This document shows, one piece after another, positions 48,754 through 58,326 of a stretch of DNA of 64,000 nt. This DNA is from Roseibium hamelinense (GTDB taxonomy: Bacteria; Pseudomonadota; Alphaproteobacteria; Rhizobiales; Stappiaceae): positions 1 through 64,000 of the forward strand of contig NZ_VLLF01000013.1 in NCBI RefSeq assembly GCF_007830545.1. Direction: 5' to 3'. Every line of letters begins with the position of its first letter. Positions within the stretch are counted from its first letter, which is position 1. Position numbers and translations under genes: made by a program. The notes beneath the pieces were generated by a model. It was not told the DNA's origin, did no database searches, and saw only the letters and a list, made by a program, of their open reading frames with translations.

Positions 48754-49571
48754 TGCCTCCGGGCGTGCTCAATAAGGGCTGCAATGCGGGCGACCTGCTG
48801 CTGTTCGATCTGGGGCGTATCTTCTTCATCCGCGCCATACATCCGCTCACGCATTTTTCGAATTTTCTTGCGCTGGCGCTCGCTGATACCCTTGGGCAAC
48901 TCCACGCCCGCCCGGTCCATGCCGACGAGAATCCGCTGCAGATCAGGGATCAGCTCGGATGAAATCGTGAATTGTGATCCGTCTTTGCGAGTGAATACCA
49001 ACGTTTTGGTCTGATTTGCGGGCCCAAGAAGTGCCACATTGGACCGCTGCGCCAGACCGAGAAGCCCCAAAAACCGTCCAAACCCTCCTTTGGCGACCCA
49101 ATGCTTAACTTTCACATCTGCAAGGTCGACGTAGCGGACGCGGGTTTTGAGACCCAACAAAGCAAACTCGAAACCGTTTCCAAAAAAGCGAACCCATGAA
49201 GTTTCCTGACGAATGGCAATTAGGAAGATCATCAAGGACGCGCATGCAGGTACCAGCAAGAGCAGAAAGAACCAACCCATGGGCCCGTTTGCATTGGCCA
49301 TGCCAAGCACCACAATGGAGAATAGCGGAACACACAAAAGAAAGCCGCCTATATCGGTCACGACTGTCGGCGGTGATGGTTCGGGCTTGATCGCGCCGCT
49401 TGGCAGGCTCGGCCTTGGCAAGGCCGCGTAGATCCCTGCACCGGCGACAAGGCAGAGCAGCCCACTGATCGGCGCCATGAAGCTGGCCATCCCGATCACA
49501 CTCAAGACGCCAAGAAATGCCGGCAGAATGCGCCGGACAACTTCAATTTTTGCCGATTTGCCAAGGAGCAT
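48750..49571 (-). CDS. Hypothetical membrane protein
   Basis: A 273-residue protein. Residues 15-50 hold two hydrophobic segments and residues 75-120 two more. From about 125 on it is soluble, with a PH-like run (SWVRFFGNGFEFALLGLKTRVRYVDLADV) and a basic, charged C-terminus (SERQRKKIRKMRERM). I recognise no named family. The PH-like reading is by pattern only. It is convergent with liuC, with overlapping stop codons. ATG 49571 follows an AGGAG-poor region, so the start is moderately sure. Confidence 0.75.
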   Translation of the reverse strand: MLLGKSAKIEVVRRILPAFLGVLSVIGMASFMAPISGLLCLVAGAGIYAALPRPSLPSGAIKPEPSPPTVVTDIGGFLLCVPLFSIVVLGMANANGPMGWFFLLLLVPACASLMIFLIAIRQETSWVRFFGNGFEFALLGLKTRVRYVDLADVKVKHWVAKGGFGRFLGLLGLAQRSNVALLGPANQTKTLVFTRKDGSQFTISSELIPDLQRILVGMDRAGVELPKGISERQRKKIRKMRERMYGADEEDTPQIEQQQVARIAALIEHARRH

Positions 49572-49779
49572 GTTTTCGCAGCCGGTCTTCGTGATTCGAA
49601 CCGAGAAACCACTTCACCCTTATTGGAATCATTTCGCAGGGACAGGTCAAGCGGAAGGCGCGGTCATACTGTTACTAACCGTTTCAAAAGATGCTTGTGC
49701 GAAGCTGATGGCCAGCCCGCTCAAGCTGTGAGAGGGCGGACTACACGCCATTGGATGCGTCCCAAATGACCTGCGGCGC

Positions 49780-50601
49780 TTAGGACGCCTTGCGCTCCCG
49801 TTCGAAAAAGCTGAACAAGTCGCGCACTTTGCCGAAATTTGGGTCATCGAGCCCAAGCAGCTTGTGCATGACCGTATCAATGTCCTGTGCCGTGAACGGC
49901 TTTTTCAAAAATCCGGTGATGCCGATAAATGCAGCTGACCGCTCCAGGTAGGTCGTGTCGTTTGTTGACATCATGTAGATCGAAATCTTGCTGGACTGAT
50001 CTCGGATGGCACCGGCTAGTTCCAAACCGTCGACATCCGGCATATGGAAATCGGTCAGTACGATGCGGAACTTTCCAGTCGATACCATTTTTAAAGCTGC
50101 AGCAGCACTGTCTGCCTCTGAGATATCGAAATTAAACCGGCTGTTTTCAAGGATCTTTCGGGTCAGTTTCCGCATGGTCGTGGAATCGTCCACGATGAGG
50201 ATCGGATATCCCTCAGTCATGGTTATGTAAGATGAAACGATCCCGGCAACGTCTTCTTGATGAAACGGCTTCTTCAGAAAGTGATAGGCGCCGAACTCGG
50301 TGAAAATCGCGCGGGCCTTTTCGTTCATGTCGCTGGACATTGCGATTGCCAAGCAGCCATTCGACTTGGTCTCTTTCATCGCAGAAATGACTTCGGGTCC
50401 GGACAGGCCAGGCATGTTGATATCAATGAAAGCGATATCGATCTGCTTCTTGTGAAGCACATCCAGGGCTTGCTGGCCGTCGGGTACGACATCGATTTCA
50501 AAATACCGCTTCGACTGATGCGTTTTGATGCCGGCGCGGACCACATCCCGCGCGATCGCACTGTCATCAGCGATCAAGACCCGGATCATTTTATGCAACA
50601 T
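49780..50601 (-). CDS. Response regulator with two receiver domains
   Basis: A 273-residue cytoplasmic protein made of two CheY-like domains and no output domain. REC1 (about 5-125) has DDSAIARD, phospho-acceptor Asp in AFIDINMPG and Lys in FLKKPFH. REC2 (about 135-255) has VDDSTTMRK, Asp in VLTDFHMPD and Lys in FLKKPFT. All phosphorylation residues are kept in both. It probably acts in chemotaxis or a phosphorelay through protein contacts. ATG 50601 has AGGGGAAA about 10 nt upstream, and a second ATG (50589) would begin MIRVLIADD. No kinase gene is adjacent. Confidence 0.9.
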   Translation of the reverse strand: MLHKMIRVLIADDSAIARDVVRAGIKTHQSKRYFEIDVVPDGQQALDVLHKKQIDIAFIDINMPGLSGPEVISAMKETKSNGCLAIAMSSDMNEKARAIFTEFGAYHFLKKPFHQEDVAGIVSSYITMTEGYPILIVDDSTTMRKLTRKILENSRFNFDISEADSAAAALKMVSTGKFRIVLTDFHMPDVDGLELAGAIRDQSSKISIYMMSTNDTTYLERSAAFIGITGFLKKPFTAQDIDTVMHKLLGLDDPNFGKVRDLFSFFERERKAS

Positions 50602-50919
50602 TGGCGCATTTCCCCTGGCGCGTCCTAAACACGCGTCCCCCTATCCCGGCTACGTCTTCAGCTACTATTGCCGTGTTTCTTACAATGAAATGTTTTAAGT
50701 AAGTCTTCACATAGCAGAGGAACACCGCTTCGTCTTTACAAGTGAGAACAACGGCCTTTTAATATGCGGCACATGCGCTGCATACTTTCTCCGCAATTAC
50801 GGAAGTTTTTTGGGGGCAGTGGGGTGAAAGCTTGTCGTCATAGGTCTACCCGCTGACAAGCGGCAATGCCTTGAAGGGCGGGGCGAAAATGGCTGAAAAG
50901 CGAAACGCTCAAGCTTAAA
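50602..50919. other. Non-coding interval between the double-receiver gene and tRNA-Thr
   Basis: About 320 bp without a plausible gene. It must contain the promoter of the double-receiver gene (minus strand) and the 3' end of the tRNA transcript. A short AGCG-AAA-CGCT hairpin at 50899-50909, followed on the minus strand by TTTTC, could be a weak tRNA terminator. Nothing else is recognisable. Confidence 0.45.
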
Positions 50920-50995
50920 TGGTGCCGCTGATAGGACTCGAACCTACGACCCCATCATTACGAATGACGTGCTCTACCAACTGAGCTACAGCGGC
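50920..50995 (-). tRNA. tRNA-Thr (CGT)
   Basis: The minus strand folds as a 76-nt cloverleaf. The acceptor stem GCCGCTG pairs with the 3' CAGCGGC and is followed by A and an encoded CCA. The D-arm is GCTCAGTTGGTAGAGC, the anticodon loop TTCGTAA with CGT, and the T-arm GGTTCGAGTCC. CGT reads ACG (threonine). Confidence 0.97.
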
Positions 50996-50999
50996 TTCC

Positions 51000-51036
51000 C
51001 GCCCAAAAGTCGGGCGCATTTGGGTGCTCAGCACCC
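51000..51036. repeat. Two small inverted repeats directly upstream of tRNA-Thr
   Basis: CGCCC/GGGCG (51000-51004 and 51012-51016) and GGGTGC/GCACCC (51022-51027 and 51031-51036) lie in tandem 4 nt before the tRNA 5' end. They stand between hemY and the tRNA on the same strand. They may act in processing or as a hemY 3' end; no U tract follows. Confidence 0.5.
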
Positions 51037-51177
51037 GGAATGGACGGCTAATTACCGGACAGGCGCGTTCGATGCAAGCGTATTTCTGATCCGTGATAGC
51101 CTGCCCCGTCAGCCCGCCACCAAGATTTCGTTCAATGTTTGGCTGAAGGGACGTGAAACGGCAGGTTGGCCGCCGCT

Positions 51178-53211
51178 TCAATTGAAAAATTTAGACTGCG
51201 TTTTTTTGGAATCGTCTTCGTCATCGGCCGGTCCCGGATCATCAGGCATCCGGTTAAACGGAAATTCGATTGGTTTGTCGAGATCGGTTTCCTCTGCGGT
51301 AGACGCTGCTTTTCCTTGTCCGTTTTTACCGGTGTCCTGGGTGTTTTGTTGTCCGGTCGAGGTCTCAGGCCCCGCACCGGACGGCTCCTCGGGCGCGCTC
51401 GTTTCACCAGCTGAAGGTGTTGTGTTTCGACCGCGTTCAACCGGCGCCGCGCCTACCAATTGTTCAGAAGCATCAGGCGTCACCTTGTCTTTCAAGGACC
51501 CCGCTGCCGCGGCGCTCTGTTCCGGTTCGGAAGTTTCGCCTTCTGGAACGTCAACGGTTTTTTCAGGGCTCGCCCCCTTTGGCGTTTCAGCACCTGTAGC
51601 AGCATCCGCGTGCGTGTCCGGCAACTTCGCCGGCGCTGGCGCATGATGGATATCGTCCGTCGTCCCCTCGTAACCGCCTGGTTTCGTGTGAGGCCCAGCT
51701 GCCACCGCCGGGTCGTCCTTGCCGGTCTGCGCAGCCTTTTCCGCAGATGTATCAGCTGCCTCGGGCGGGCGCGGATTGATTTCTTTCATATGAACCTTTG
51801 GCGCCGGCTCTTCGCCGGAAGTGTTCGGTGCATCTGCAGTTTGATCCGCGGCGCCATCGCCTGCCCCTGCTGGCAAAACCGGCGCTTCGAACAGGCTGTC
51901 TTCGATCATTTGACCATCTTCTTGACCGGGCAACTGATTGGGCGTGGTCCATTCAAACACATCAAGTTGGCCAGTCACCGGCGAAACCGCCCGCCACTCG
52001 GAGGACACGATGCCATCGGCAACCCAGGCTTTGTCAAGCGGCGCACGGACAGCACGCGCCAACCAATCACGCATACGACCCACATCTCCATGCTCGGCTT
52101 CTTCAAGCTCAGCCATCAGCAGGAAAGCTCCGCGGGTCGGGTCACTTTGAAGGACTTTCTTGAGCTGTTCACGCGCCTCCGTAAATTCGCGGGCCTCCAT
52201 CGCCGCCCGCGCAACTGCCAAAGCACCAACCGAGGTGTTTGCCCGCTGAGCGGCAAGCGACTTCACCCGCTTCAGGCGGTCGACGGCGGAATCCCCGGTC
52301 CGGACATGAGCATAAGCGTCAGCCAAATCGGGATGCGGCGCGAGGCGCCATGTCGTCTCGACAACTTTAGAAGCTTTACGCACATCGCCACGCCGCGTCG
52401 CAAGCCTTGAGGTGATAACCGCAGCAGGAACCAAATCCTGCGCCAGGCCATGCGCCTCCTTGGCGAGCGAGAAAGACCGTTCAGGCTCCTGATCCTCCAG
52501 CTTTTCAGCGAGGGCCGTTAAAATCACTGCACGCTGGCGCCGGTAGGTTTTCTTATCGAGTAGCTTTGCGCTGTAATTGCGCTCGAGAGTCGTGAGTGCC
52601 TGGTCCCAGTGGCTGGCAATCGCCTGGTAGCCCAGAACGGCTTTTCCGGCCCATTCCAGACCCGGCTGGGTCTTGGCAGCTTCTTCAGCATAGTGGCGCG
52701 CGGCAACCGGTTCGTTCTGTTGTTCGGCTTCAATAAACAGCCCATGGAGGCCGAGCGCGCGCGTTTCAGGCTCGTCCAGCATGCTCTCAAACAATGCCCG
52801 GGCCTCATCATTTCGTCCGGCAAGCTGAGCGGTCTGAGCGAGGAGCAGTTTCGCCGCAGGCTCACCTTTGAGAAGCTTTTCAGCGTCAAGCCCGTAGCGG
52901 CGGGCAAGTTTCGCGTTTCCGGTGCCCAGAGCAATGAGCCCATGAGACAGCGCCTCGTACCCTTTGTCTCGCCGGCGGCGCCGAAAGAAGCGCGTAGCGA
53001 TCTTGGGAGACCGTAGAATGGCGGAAATCAACCAGACCGCCAGGAGAAAGACGAACAGCAAAATGCCGGCCACGATTGCGACGACCACGGGCGGCTGTTC
53101 CCACACATAGCCCTGCCAACTCACCGAAATTACGCCAGGCAGGTCCGCCATCCATGCAAAGCCCAAGGCAAGCAGGAACAAAAGGGCAAAGAACAAAAGG
53201 ACGCGGATCAT
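51178..53211 (-). CDS. hemY: HemY-like tetratricopeptide membrane protein
   Basis: A 677-residue protein of the proteobacterial HemY family associated with haem synthesis, with no established enzyme activity (it is not the Bacillus protoporphyrinogen oxidase). Two membrane helices lie near residues 3-22 and 42-66 (LLFFALLFLLALGFAWM and VVVAIVAGILLFVFLLAVWL). TPR-like helices fill about 90-430. The last ~200 residues are a low-complexity acidic and proline-rich tail (DGAADQTADAPNTSGEEPAP), making the protein longer than usual for the family. It follows the mitofilin gene in the hem cluster. Confidence 0.9.
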   Translation of the reverse strand: MIRVLLFFALLFLLALGFAWMADLPGVISVSWQGYVWEQPPVVVAIVAGILLFVFLLAVWLISAILRSPKIATRFFRRRRRDKGYEALSHGLIALGTGNAKLARRYGLDAEKLLKGEPAAKLLLAQTAQLAGRNDEARALFESMLDEPETRALGLHGLFIEAEQQNEPVAARHYAEEAAKTQPGLEWAGKAVLGYQAIASHWDQALTTLERNYSAKLLDKKTYRRQRAVILTALAEKLEDQEPERSFSLAKEAHGLAQDLVPAAVITSRLATRRGDVRKASKVVETTWRLAPHPDLADAYAHVRTGDSAVDRLKRVKSLAAQRANTSVGALAVARAAMEAREFTEAREQLKKVLQSDPTRGAFLLMAELEEAEHGDVGRMRDWLARAVRAPLDKAWVADGIVSSEWRAVSPVTGQLDVFEWTTPNQLPGQEDGQMIEDSLFEAPVLPAGAGDGAADQTADAPNTSGEEPAPKVHMKEINPRPPEAADTSAEKAAQTGKDDPAVAAGPHTKPGGYEGTTDDIHHAPAPAKLPDTHADAATGAETPKGASPEKTVDVPEGETSEPEQSAAAAGSLKDKVTPDASEQLVGAAPVERGRNTTPSAGETSAPEEPSGAGPETSTGQQNTQDTGKNGQGKAASTAEETDLDKPIEFPFNRMPDDPGPADDEDDSKKTQSKFFN

Positions 53212-53291
53212 TTCCTACGCTCCGTCACAATCTTCCGGCACGAGGCCGTTTTTCCATGCGATCCAGCACCCATAACGATGCCGGAACTGGT

Positions 53292-55238
53292 TCAGCTGTC
53301 CTTGCGTGCAAGCTCGGACAAGACTTCCTGCGAGGCCTTTTCGGTCAGCCCATCGACTTCAACCCGCGCCTTCGCCCGGGCCGCCCAGTCACTCCCCGCA
53401 GCTTGTGCGGCAGCAGGCAATTCCTGATAGGCGGTGAGCGCTGCACTCAGGTTTCCATTTGAGACCGCGTTCTCCATGCGCCGCAAGGTTGCAGCAGGTC
53501 CGGAGCCATCCGCATCGCCCGGGCCGCGCACGGAAACAATCGATTTTGCGCTGGCAAGAAAACTGTCGAGCAGATCACCGGACTGCTCTGGCTGGGCAAA
53601 TGTTCCAAACATCTTCCGCGCCACTCCCGGGAACTCGGCGATCAACACCGAAACCGGCGCAATCCCGTTTTCCGCATGAGCCTCCAGCGCTGCAAGATCC
53701 GTATCAGCCGGCAAGCCGGCCTTCACGGCTGCCAATTCCGTCTGATAGGGCCGACCGGAATCGACAGCGGATTTCAAAGCCGACACGGAAAGCGCCCGGG
53801 CTGCCACTTCTCGAGCAGTGGCATCGCCCATCGTGCTTTCAACGGTCGCTATACGCGCGGACATGGCGGCAAGCTCGCTCTTGATTTCAGCGAGAGACGC
53901 TGACTGCGTTTGCGCCATTGTTTGAATATCGGACGATAGGCTGGCGAGAGTATCGCTTGCACGAGCCTGGCTGTCGGCCAACGTTTTCAACGAGGTGTCG
54001 GAGGTTGCCACTGCCGTTTGCGCTGCCTTTGCGGTGGCCTCGGCATTCTCGACCTTGCTCTGTAGCGCATTCATATCATTTTGCAGGGACGTGACCGACT
54101 GCTGCGCTGACGATGCCGTTTCGGTCGCCGCGTTAAGGTTTGTCTCAATCCCGGCCACCTTGCTTTCCAAACCGGCAAGTGCATCAGCTGAAACAGCGGC
54201 CCCACCGCCTGATGCCGCACCGCCCTCTGCACCCAGCTGGCTTGCAACGTCATCAATACGGGTTGTCAGCGACGCGACATCACTTTTCAGCGCTTCAAGT
54301 GCAGAGCTGGTATCTGCCGCCCCGGAACTGTCGCTGCCGGAAACTGCATTGGCAACAGTTCCCTCAAGGCCACTTAAGCGGGTTTCAAGTTCCGCAACAC
54401 GCTGCTGGGCTGCCTGCGCGACACCGTTTTGCGACAGGTCCGCAATCTGCTGTTCAAGGTTCGCAATTTTCGTCTCTGCGCTTTGAAGAAGCGCACTTGT
54501 CTCTTCGCTCGCGCCAGCCGGCAGCTTCAAGACACCCGCCGCGTGCAAACCGTAGGCCGCTGACACGACGACGACCCCGCCAAAGACCGCAGCCCCCAAC
54601 ATACCCGCAAAACCGGATCCAGATTTTTCCGGAGAAGCCGGCGGCGTAAAGGACTTGGACCCACTGCGGCTCTGAGATGACGAGCTGGAAGCCGCTGCCG
54701 GTTTTCCAGCGTCCTTGTCAATTGCCGAAGCCGTCTTTGAGGATGATGCTGATGTATTCACAGTCGCGGAAGCCGCACCCCCGCCACCGACGGGTTTCGC
54801 CGTTGTCCCGGATGAGCCGGAGGGTTTCGCCGTATCGCTTGTGGAAGAGGCGGTTTTCTTGGCGTCTTCGCCAGTTTTTCCAGAAGTAGCCGCGCCGCTC
54901 TTCGCGGACCCGGAGGCGGTAGCGGTTTCCGGTTTGCTGCCCGAAGCAGTGGACTTCACATCCTTGTTAGCGGATTTTTGATCCGTATTGGACGCTGCGG
55001 ATGAATCACCAGCCGCGCCCTGTTTTGCCGCAACTTTCTCAGGTTTCAAGTCGATGGTGACCGGTCGTTTGCCGGAGCCCGATGCAGCAGCTGAAGACGT
55101 AGCTGATGACGCACTGGAGGATGGTTTTGTATCTTTTGCAGTCTCGCCCTTGGCGCCACCTCCGGAACCGGCTGATTTTGAAGTCTCGGCTCCTGAAGAT
55201 GTTGACGATTTTCCGGAAGGGTCTTTATCCGATGCCAT
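53292..55238 (-). CDS. Alphaproteobacterial mitofilin (Mic60-like) inner-membrane protein
   Basis: A 648-residue protein in the position between hemD and hemY where alphaproteobacteria keep their homologue of mitochondrial Mic60. Residues 1-205 are low complexity (S/A/T/G/K). One membrane helix lies at about 210-232 (MLGAAVFGGVVVVSAAYGLHA). A long coiled coil spans 245-470 (IANLEQQIADL, VAELETRLSGLEG). The C-terminal mitofilin-like domain contains VLIAEFPGVARKMFG and LSAALTAYQELPAAAQ. Known homologues shape intracytoplasmic membranes and bind the outer-membrane assembly machinery. GGAGGAGA precedes the ATG. Confidence 0.88.
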   Translation of the reverse strand: MASDKDPSGKSSTSSGAETSKSAGSGGGAKGETAKDTKPSSSASSATSSAAASGSGKRPVTIDLKPEKVAAKQGAAGDSSAASNTDQKSANKDVKSTASGSKPETATASGSAKSGAATSGKTGEDAKKTASSTSDTAKPSGSSGTTAKPVGGGGAASATVNTSASSSKTASAIDKDAGKPAAASSSSSQSRSGSKSFTPPASPEKSGSGFAGMLGAAVFGGVVVVSAAYGLHAAGVLKLPAGASEETSALLQSAETKIANLEQQIADLSQNGVAQAAQQRVAELETRLSGLEGTVANAVSGSDSSGAADTSSALEALKSDVASLTTRIDDVASQLGAEGGAASGGGAAVSADALAGLESKVAGIETNLNAATETASSAQQSVTSLQNDMNALQSKVENAEATAKAAQTAVATSDTSLKTLADSQARASDTLASLSSDIQTMAQTQSASLAEIKSELAAMSARIATVESTMGDATAREVAARALSVSALKSAVDSGRPYQTELAAVKAGLPADTDLAALEAHAENGIAPVSVLIAEFPGVARKMFGTFAQPEQSGDLLDSFLASAKSIVSVRGPGDADGSGPAATLRRMENAVSNGNLSAALTAYQELPAAAQAAGSDWAARAKARVEVDGLTEKASQEVLSELARKDS

Positions 55239-55358
55239 CTTGTCTCCTCCTGGCCCATGCCGGGCTGTCTAACCTACTATACACGCCCGACAGGCAAGTG
55301 ATACCGCAACCGCGCAAGTCTTTTTTCGCATCGCAAGAAATGGACTCGCTGCTTCGGG

Positions 55359-56078
55359 TTAACAGTCCGCTAACGCTAAAGCGAGCATTGCTTGCTCGTT
55401 CGGCTTTGCGGGAAATTTAAGGCAGCCCGCACCTCGTAGGTCCCCGGCCGCATTTTCGGACATGGCAATGACAGTCTGGTTTTTCAAACAGCATCCCAAA
55501 CCCGCCGCTTCCAATAACTCTTTAAAGAATAAACCGGTTCTGCGTGAATAGATCAACACGGCCGTATAGTGTCCGTCGCGCAAACGAATTTGAACATCCC
55601 GTGGCAACGCAGGCGCTCTTTCCATTGCATAGATCTGAACCGTCCGGCACGTCACACCGCGCTTTGCAAGCATGCCCTCAAGATCGCCGGCGCGGTCACG
55701 CGCGCAGGGATAAAGCACATCGCCATTGATCGATTGAGACACAATCAAATCTGCCAACGCCACAACATTGCTGCCGGCGGTATAGACGGTTGAAACCCCC
55801 GCAATCCGCAAAGCCTCGGCGGTGCTGTTGCCGACAGCAAACGCAGGCAGACCACATAGCTGATTGAACTCCGGGTGCCTGGCCAGCAACGCAACGACCC
55901 GACGGCTGGTCACTGCCAAAGCTGCAACCCCGTAAAGCTGGAACGAGGTGGGCAGCTGCGATGTTTCCACCAAGAGCGGCGCTTCGTCGGCCTCATGCCC
56001 CGCACTGCGAATGTTGTCTGCGGTTTTCGTGCAATCAGGTTGCGGGCGTGTGACGAGAAACCGCATCGATTTGTTCAC
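55359..56078 (-). CDS. hemD: Uroporphyrinogen-III synthase
   Basis: A 239-residue enzyme that closes and inverts ring D of hydroxymethylbilane to make uroporphyrinogen III. It starts [11 protein letters not shown] and shows the typical weakly conserved two-domain layout ([36 protein letters not shown]). The GTG at 56078 overlaps the hemC stop (GTGA), giving four extra residues before the ATG at 56066, so the exact start is open. Coupled to hemC. Confidence 0.92.
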   Translation of the reverse strand: MNKSMRFLVTRPQPDCTKTADNIRSAGHEADEAPLLVETSQLPTSFQLYGVAALAVTSRRVVALLARHPEFNQLCGLPAFAVGNSTAEALRIAGVSTVYTAGSNVVALADLIVSQSINGDVLYPCARDRAGDLEGMLAKRGVTCRTVQIYAMERAPALPRDVQIRLRDGHYTAVLIYSRRTGLFFKELLEAAGLGCCLKNQTVIAMSENAAGDLRGAGCLKFPAKPNEQAMLALALADC

Positions 56079-56998
56079 GAGGCCAAGAAGTTCGGTCCCG
56101 CCATCTCCTTGAGCGCTTCGCCCGCGGACCGGCCAAGGCCTTCAGGGTCAGAGACTGGACCACGTGTCTCAATGTCATGAACCATCGACCCGTTCGGCTT
56201 CAGGATCGTGCCGCGGAAGCGGATCGTGTCGCCGACCACTTCCGCAAGCCCGCCAATCGGCGTCCGGCAGGAACCATCCAACACCGCAAGGAACGCACGC
56301 TCGGTTTCCAGCCGGACATGCGTGTCTTGATCATGAATTTTTTGAAGCATCGCCAAGGTTCTCTCATCTCCAACGCGGCTCTCGATACAGATTGCACCTT
56401 GGCCCACGGCGGGCAGAAATTCCGTGGTGTCCAACAAGCTGGTCACAACATCTTCCAAGCCGAGTCGCTTGAGCCCTGCATAGGCGAGCAAGGTCGCATC
56501 AACCTGCCCCTCTTCAAGCTTTCGGAGCCGGGTCTGCAAATTGCCACGATACATGACCACATCAATGTCCGGCCGCAGGCGCTTAATCATTGCCTGGCGG
56601 CGCAGCGAACTGGAGCCCACAACAGCGCCTTCAGGCAGACCGGCCAGCGTTTTTGCTTTAGGCGAAATGAATGCGTCCCGGACATCTTCCCGCGGCAGGA
56701 ACGCCGTAAGAGCCAGCCCGTCGGGTAGCACAGTCGGCATATCTTTTGAGGAATGGACCGCAAGATCGATACGACTGTCCAAAAGTGCTTCTTCGATCTC
56801 TTTGGTGAATAGGCCTTTGCCCCCAACCTCGGACAGGGGGCGGTCTTGTATTTGGTCGCCGGTTGTTTTGATGACGACGATCTCGAACTGATCTTCCGCC
56901 AGGCCGTGGGCCGCCATCAGGCGCGCGCGCGTCTCGTGGGCTTGTGCAAGGGCAAGAGCGCTGCCGCGCGTTCCGATACGCAAAGGAGTTGATTGCAA
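56075..56998 (-). CDS. hemC: Hydroxymethylbilane synthase (porphobilinogen deaminase)
   Basis: A 307-residue enzyme that condenses four porphobilinogens into hydroxymethylbilane. It has [18 protein letters not shown] at the N-terminus, [15 protein letters not shown], and the dipyrromethane-cofactor Cys in [12 protein letters not shown] take TTG 56998 as the start ([13 protein letters not shown]), with GGGAT about 10 nt upstream and a family-typical length. A GTG at 57034 would add 12 residues. It is divergent from tsaD and heads hemC-hemD-mitofilin-hemY. Confidence 0.95.
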   Translation of the reverse strand: MQSTPLRIGTRGSALALAQAHETRARLMAAHGLAEDQFEIVVIKTTGDQIQDRPLSEVGGKGLFTKEIEEALLDSRIDLAVHSSKDMPTVLPDGLALTAFLPREDVRDAFISPKAKTLAGLPEGAVVGSSSLRRQAMIKRLRPDIDVVMYRGNLQTRLRKLEEGQVDATLLAYAGLKRLGLEDVVTSLLDTTEFLPAVGQGAICIESRVGDERTLAMLQKIHDQDTHVRLETERAFLAVLDGSCRTPIGGLAEVVGDTIRFRGTILKPNGSMVHDIETRGPVSDPEGLGRSAGEALKEMAGPNFLAS

Positions 56999-57137
56999 GA
57001 GAACAGATCCCGATGTATGGCCCACCAAGGGCACGCCTAGAAACTACGATTATGCGACCGAGCGAATGCCCGACACTAGATGGCCCAATGCAGCAAACCC
57101 AATGACTTCAGTCAATCCGCTTGAACCCACATTGCAA

Positions 57138-58208
57138 ATGACGGTGCTTGGTATTGAAACAAGCTGCGATGAAACGGCTGCGGCTGTGGTGCGCGGACCG
57201 GCAGAAAAGCAGATCCTTTCAAATGTCGTGCGGTCGCAAATCGATGATCACACCGCCTTCGGTGGCGTGGTGCCGGAAATCGCAGCCCGCGCGCACATCA
57301 AAGTTCTGGACGGGATTATTGCCGAAGCCCTGTCGAGGGCGGACTGCGGTTGGGATGACATTGATGCGGTTGCTGCGACAGCGGGCCCCGGTCTGATCGG
57401 CGGCGTGATTGTTGGCTTCATGACCGCCAAGGCTATTGCCATGGCCTCGGGCAAACCTATTATTGCCGTCAACCATCTGGAAGGCCACGCCCTCACCGCC
57501 AGACTGACCGACGACCTGCCTTTTCCCTTCCTGCTTCTGCTGGTTTCGGGAGGGCACAGCCAGTTTCTTCTGGTTCGGGGCGTTGGAGATTATGAGCGGC
57601 TGGGAACAACCATCGACGACGCCATCGGCGAAGCCTTTGACAAAACCGCCAAACTGCTCGGCCTGCCCTATCCAGGAGGGCCGGCCGTCGAGCACATGGC
57701 TCTTGCTGGCGATGCCGGTCGATTCAAATTGCCGCGCCCATTATTGGACCGTCCCGGTCTCGACATGTCCTTCGCAGGCCTAAAGACCGCACTGCGGACC
57801 CAAGCCAAAAAGCTCGAACCCATTGATGACCAAACAATCGCGGATTTATGCGCGGGATTTCAAAAGGCTGTTGCAGATGTACTCGCAGCCCGCACCAAAG
57901 CCGCCCTTCAGCTTTTCGGCGAACGGCACCCCGATGTGCCGCCAACACTCGTTGTTGCGGGCGGGGTTGCCGCAAATCAGGAAATCCGCACATCGCTCCA
58001 GGCTGCAACAGCTGCAGCACAGGCAGATTTCATCGCGCCGCCGATGGCATTGTGCACTGATAACGCTGCCATGATCGCATGGGCGGGGATTGAACGGCTT
58101 GTTCTGGGACCTGTTGATGACATGGCGCTGCCCCCAAGACCCCGTTGGCCGCTGGACGCCACAAAAGCAGCCGTTTTAGGTGCTGGAAAAAAAGGCGCCA
58201 AGGTTTAA
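57138..58208 (+). CDS. tsaD: tRNA N6-adenosine threonylcarbamoyltransferase TsaD
   Basis: A 356-residue enzyme that adds threonylcarbamoyl to A37 of ANN-decoding tRNAs, together with TsaB and TsaE. It has the ASKHA-fold start [16 protein letters not shown], the metal site HLEGH (in [13 protein letters not shown]), [12 protein letters not shown] and the C-terminal [13 protein letters not shown]. The start is uncertain: ATG 57138 gives the family-typical [11 protein letters not shown], and ATG 57102 would add 12 residues. Neither has a good ribosome binding site. Confidence 0.95.
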   Translation: MTVLGIETSCDETAAAVVRGPAEKQILSNVVRSQIDDHTAFGGVVPEIAARAHIKVLDGIIAEALSRADCGWDDIDAVAATAGPGLIGGVIVGFMTAKAIAMASGKPIIAVNHLEGHALTARLTDDLPFPFLLLLVSGGHSQFLLVRGVGDYERLGTTIDDAIGEAFDKTAKLLGLPYPGGPAVEHMALAGDAGRFKLPRPLLDRPGLDMSFAGLKTALRTQAKKLEPIDDQTIADLCAGFQKAVADVLAARTKAALQLFGERHPDVPPTLVVAGGVAANQEIRTSLQAATAAAQADFIAPPMALCTDNAAMIAWAGIERLVLGPVDDMALPPRPRWPLDATKAAVLGAGKKGAKV

Positions 58209-58326
58209 GCCTTTATGACCAATGCTGCAATGCGACGCGCGAGGTGTCTTGAGAACCTGTCGGAAATTGCATTGTACAGCCTTTGCCCCTTGAGACGGGC
58301 CTGTTAGGACTTCACCGAGGCAGCCC

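Noticed and set aside
54200-55238. The low-complexity S/A/T/K region of the mitofilin gene as a DNA tandem repeat or a frameshift artefact
   Set aside because: The frame is open throughout, codon use follows that of the neighbours, and the segment is irregular rather than a true tandem repeat, so it reads as a disordered protein tail.
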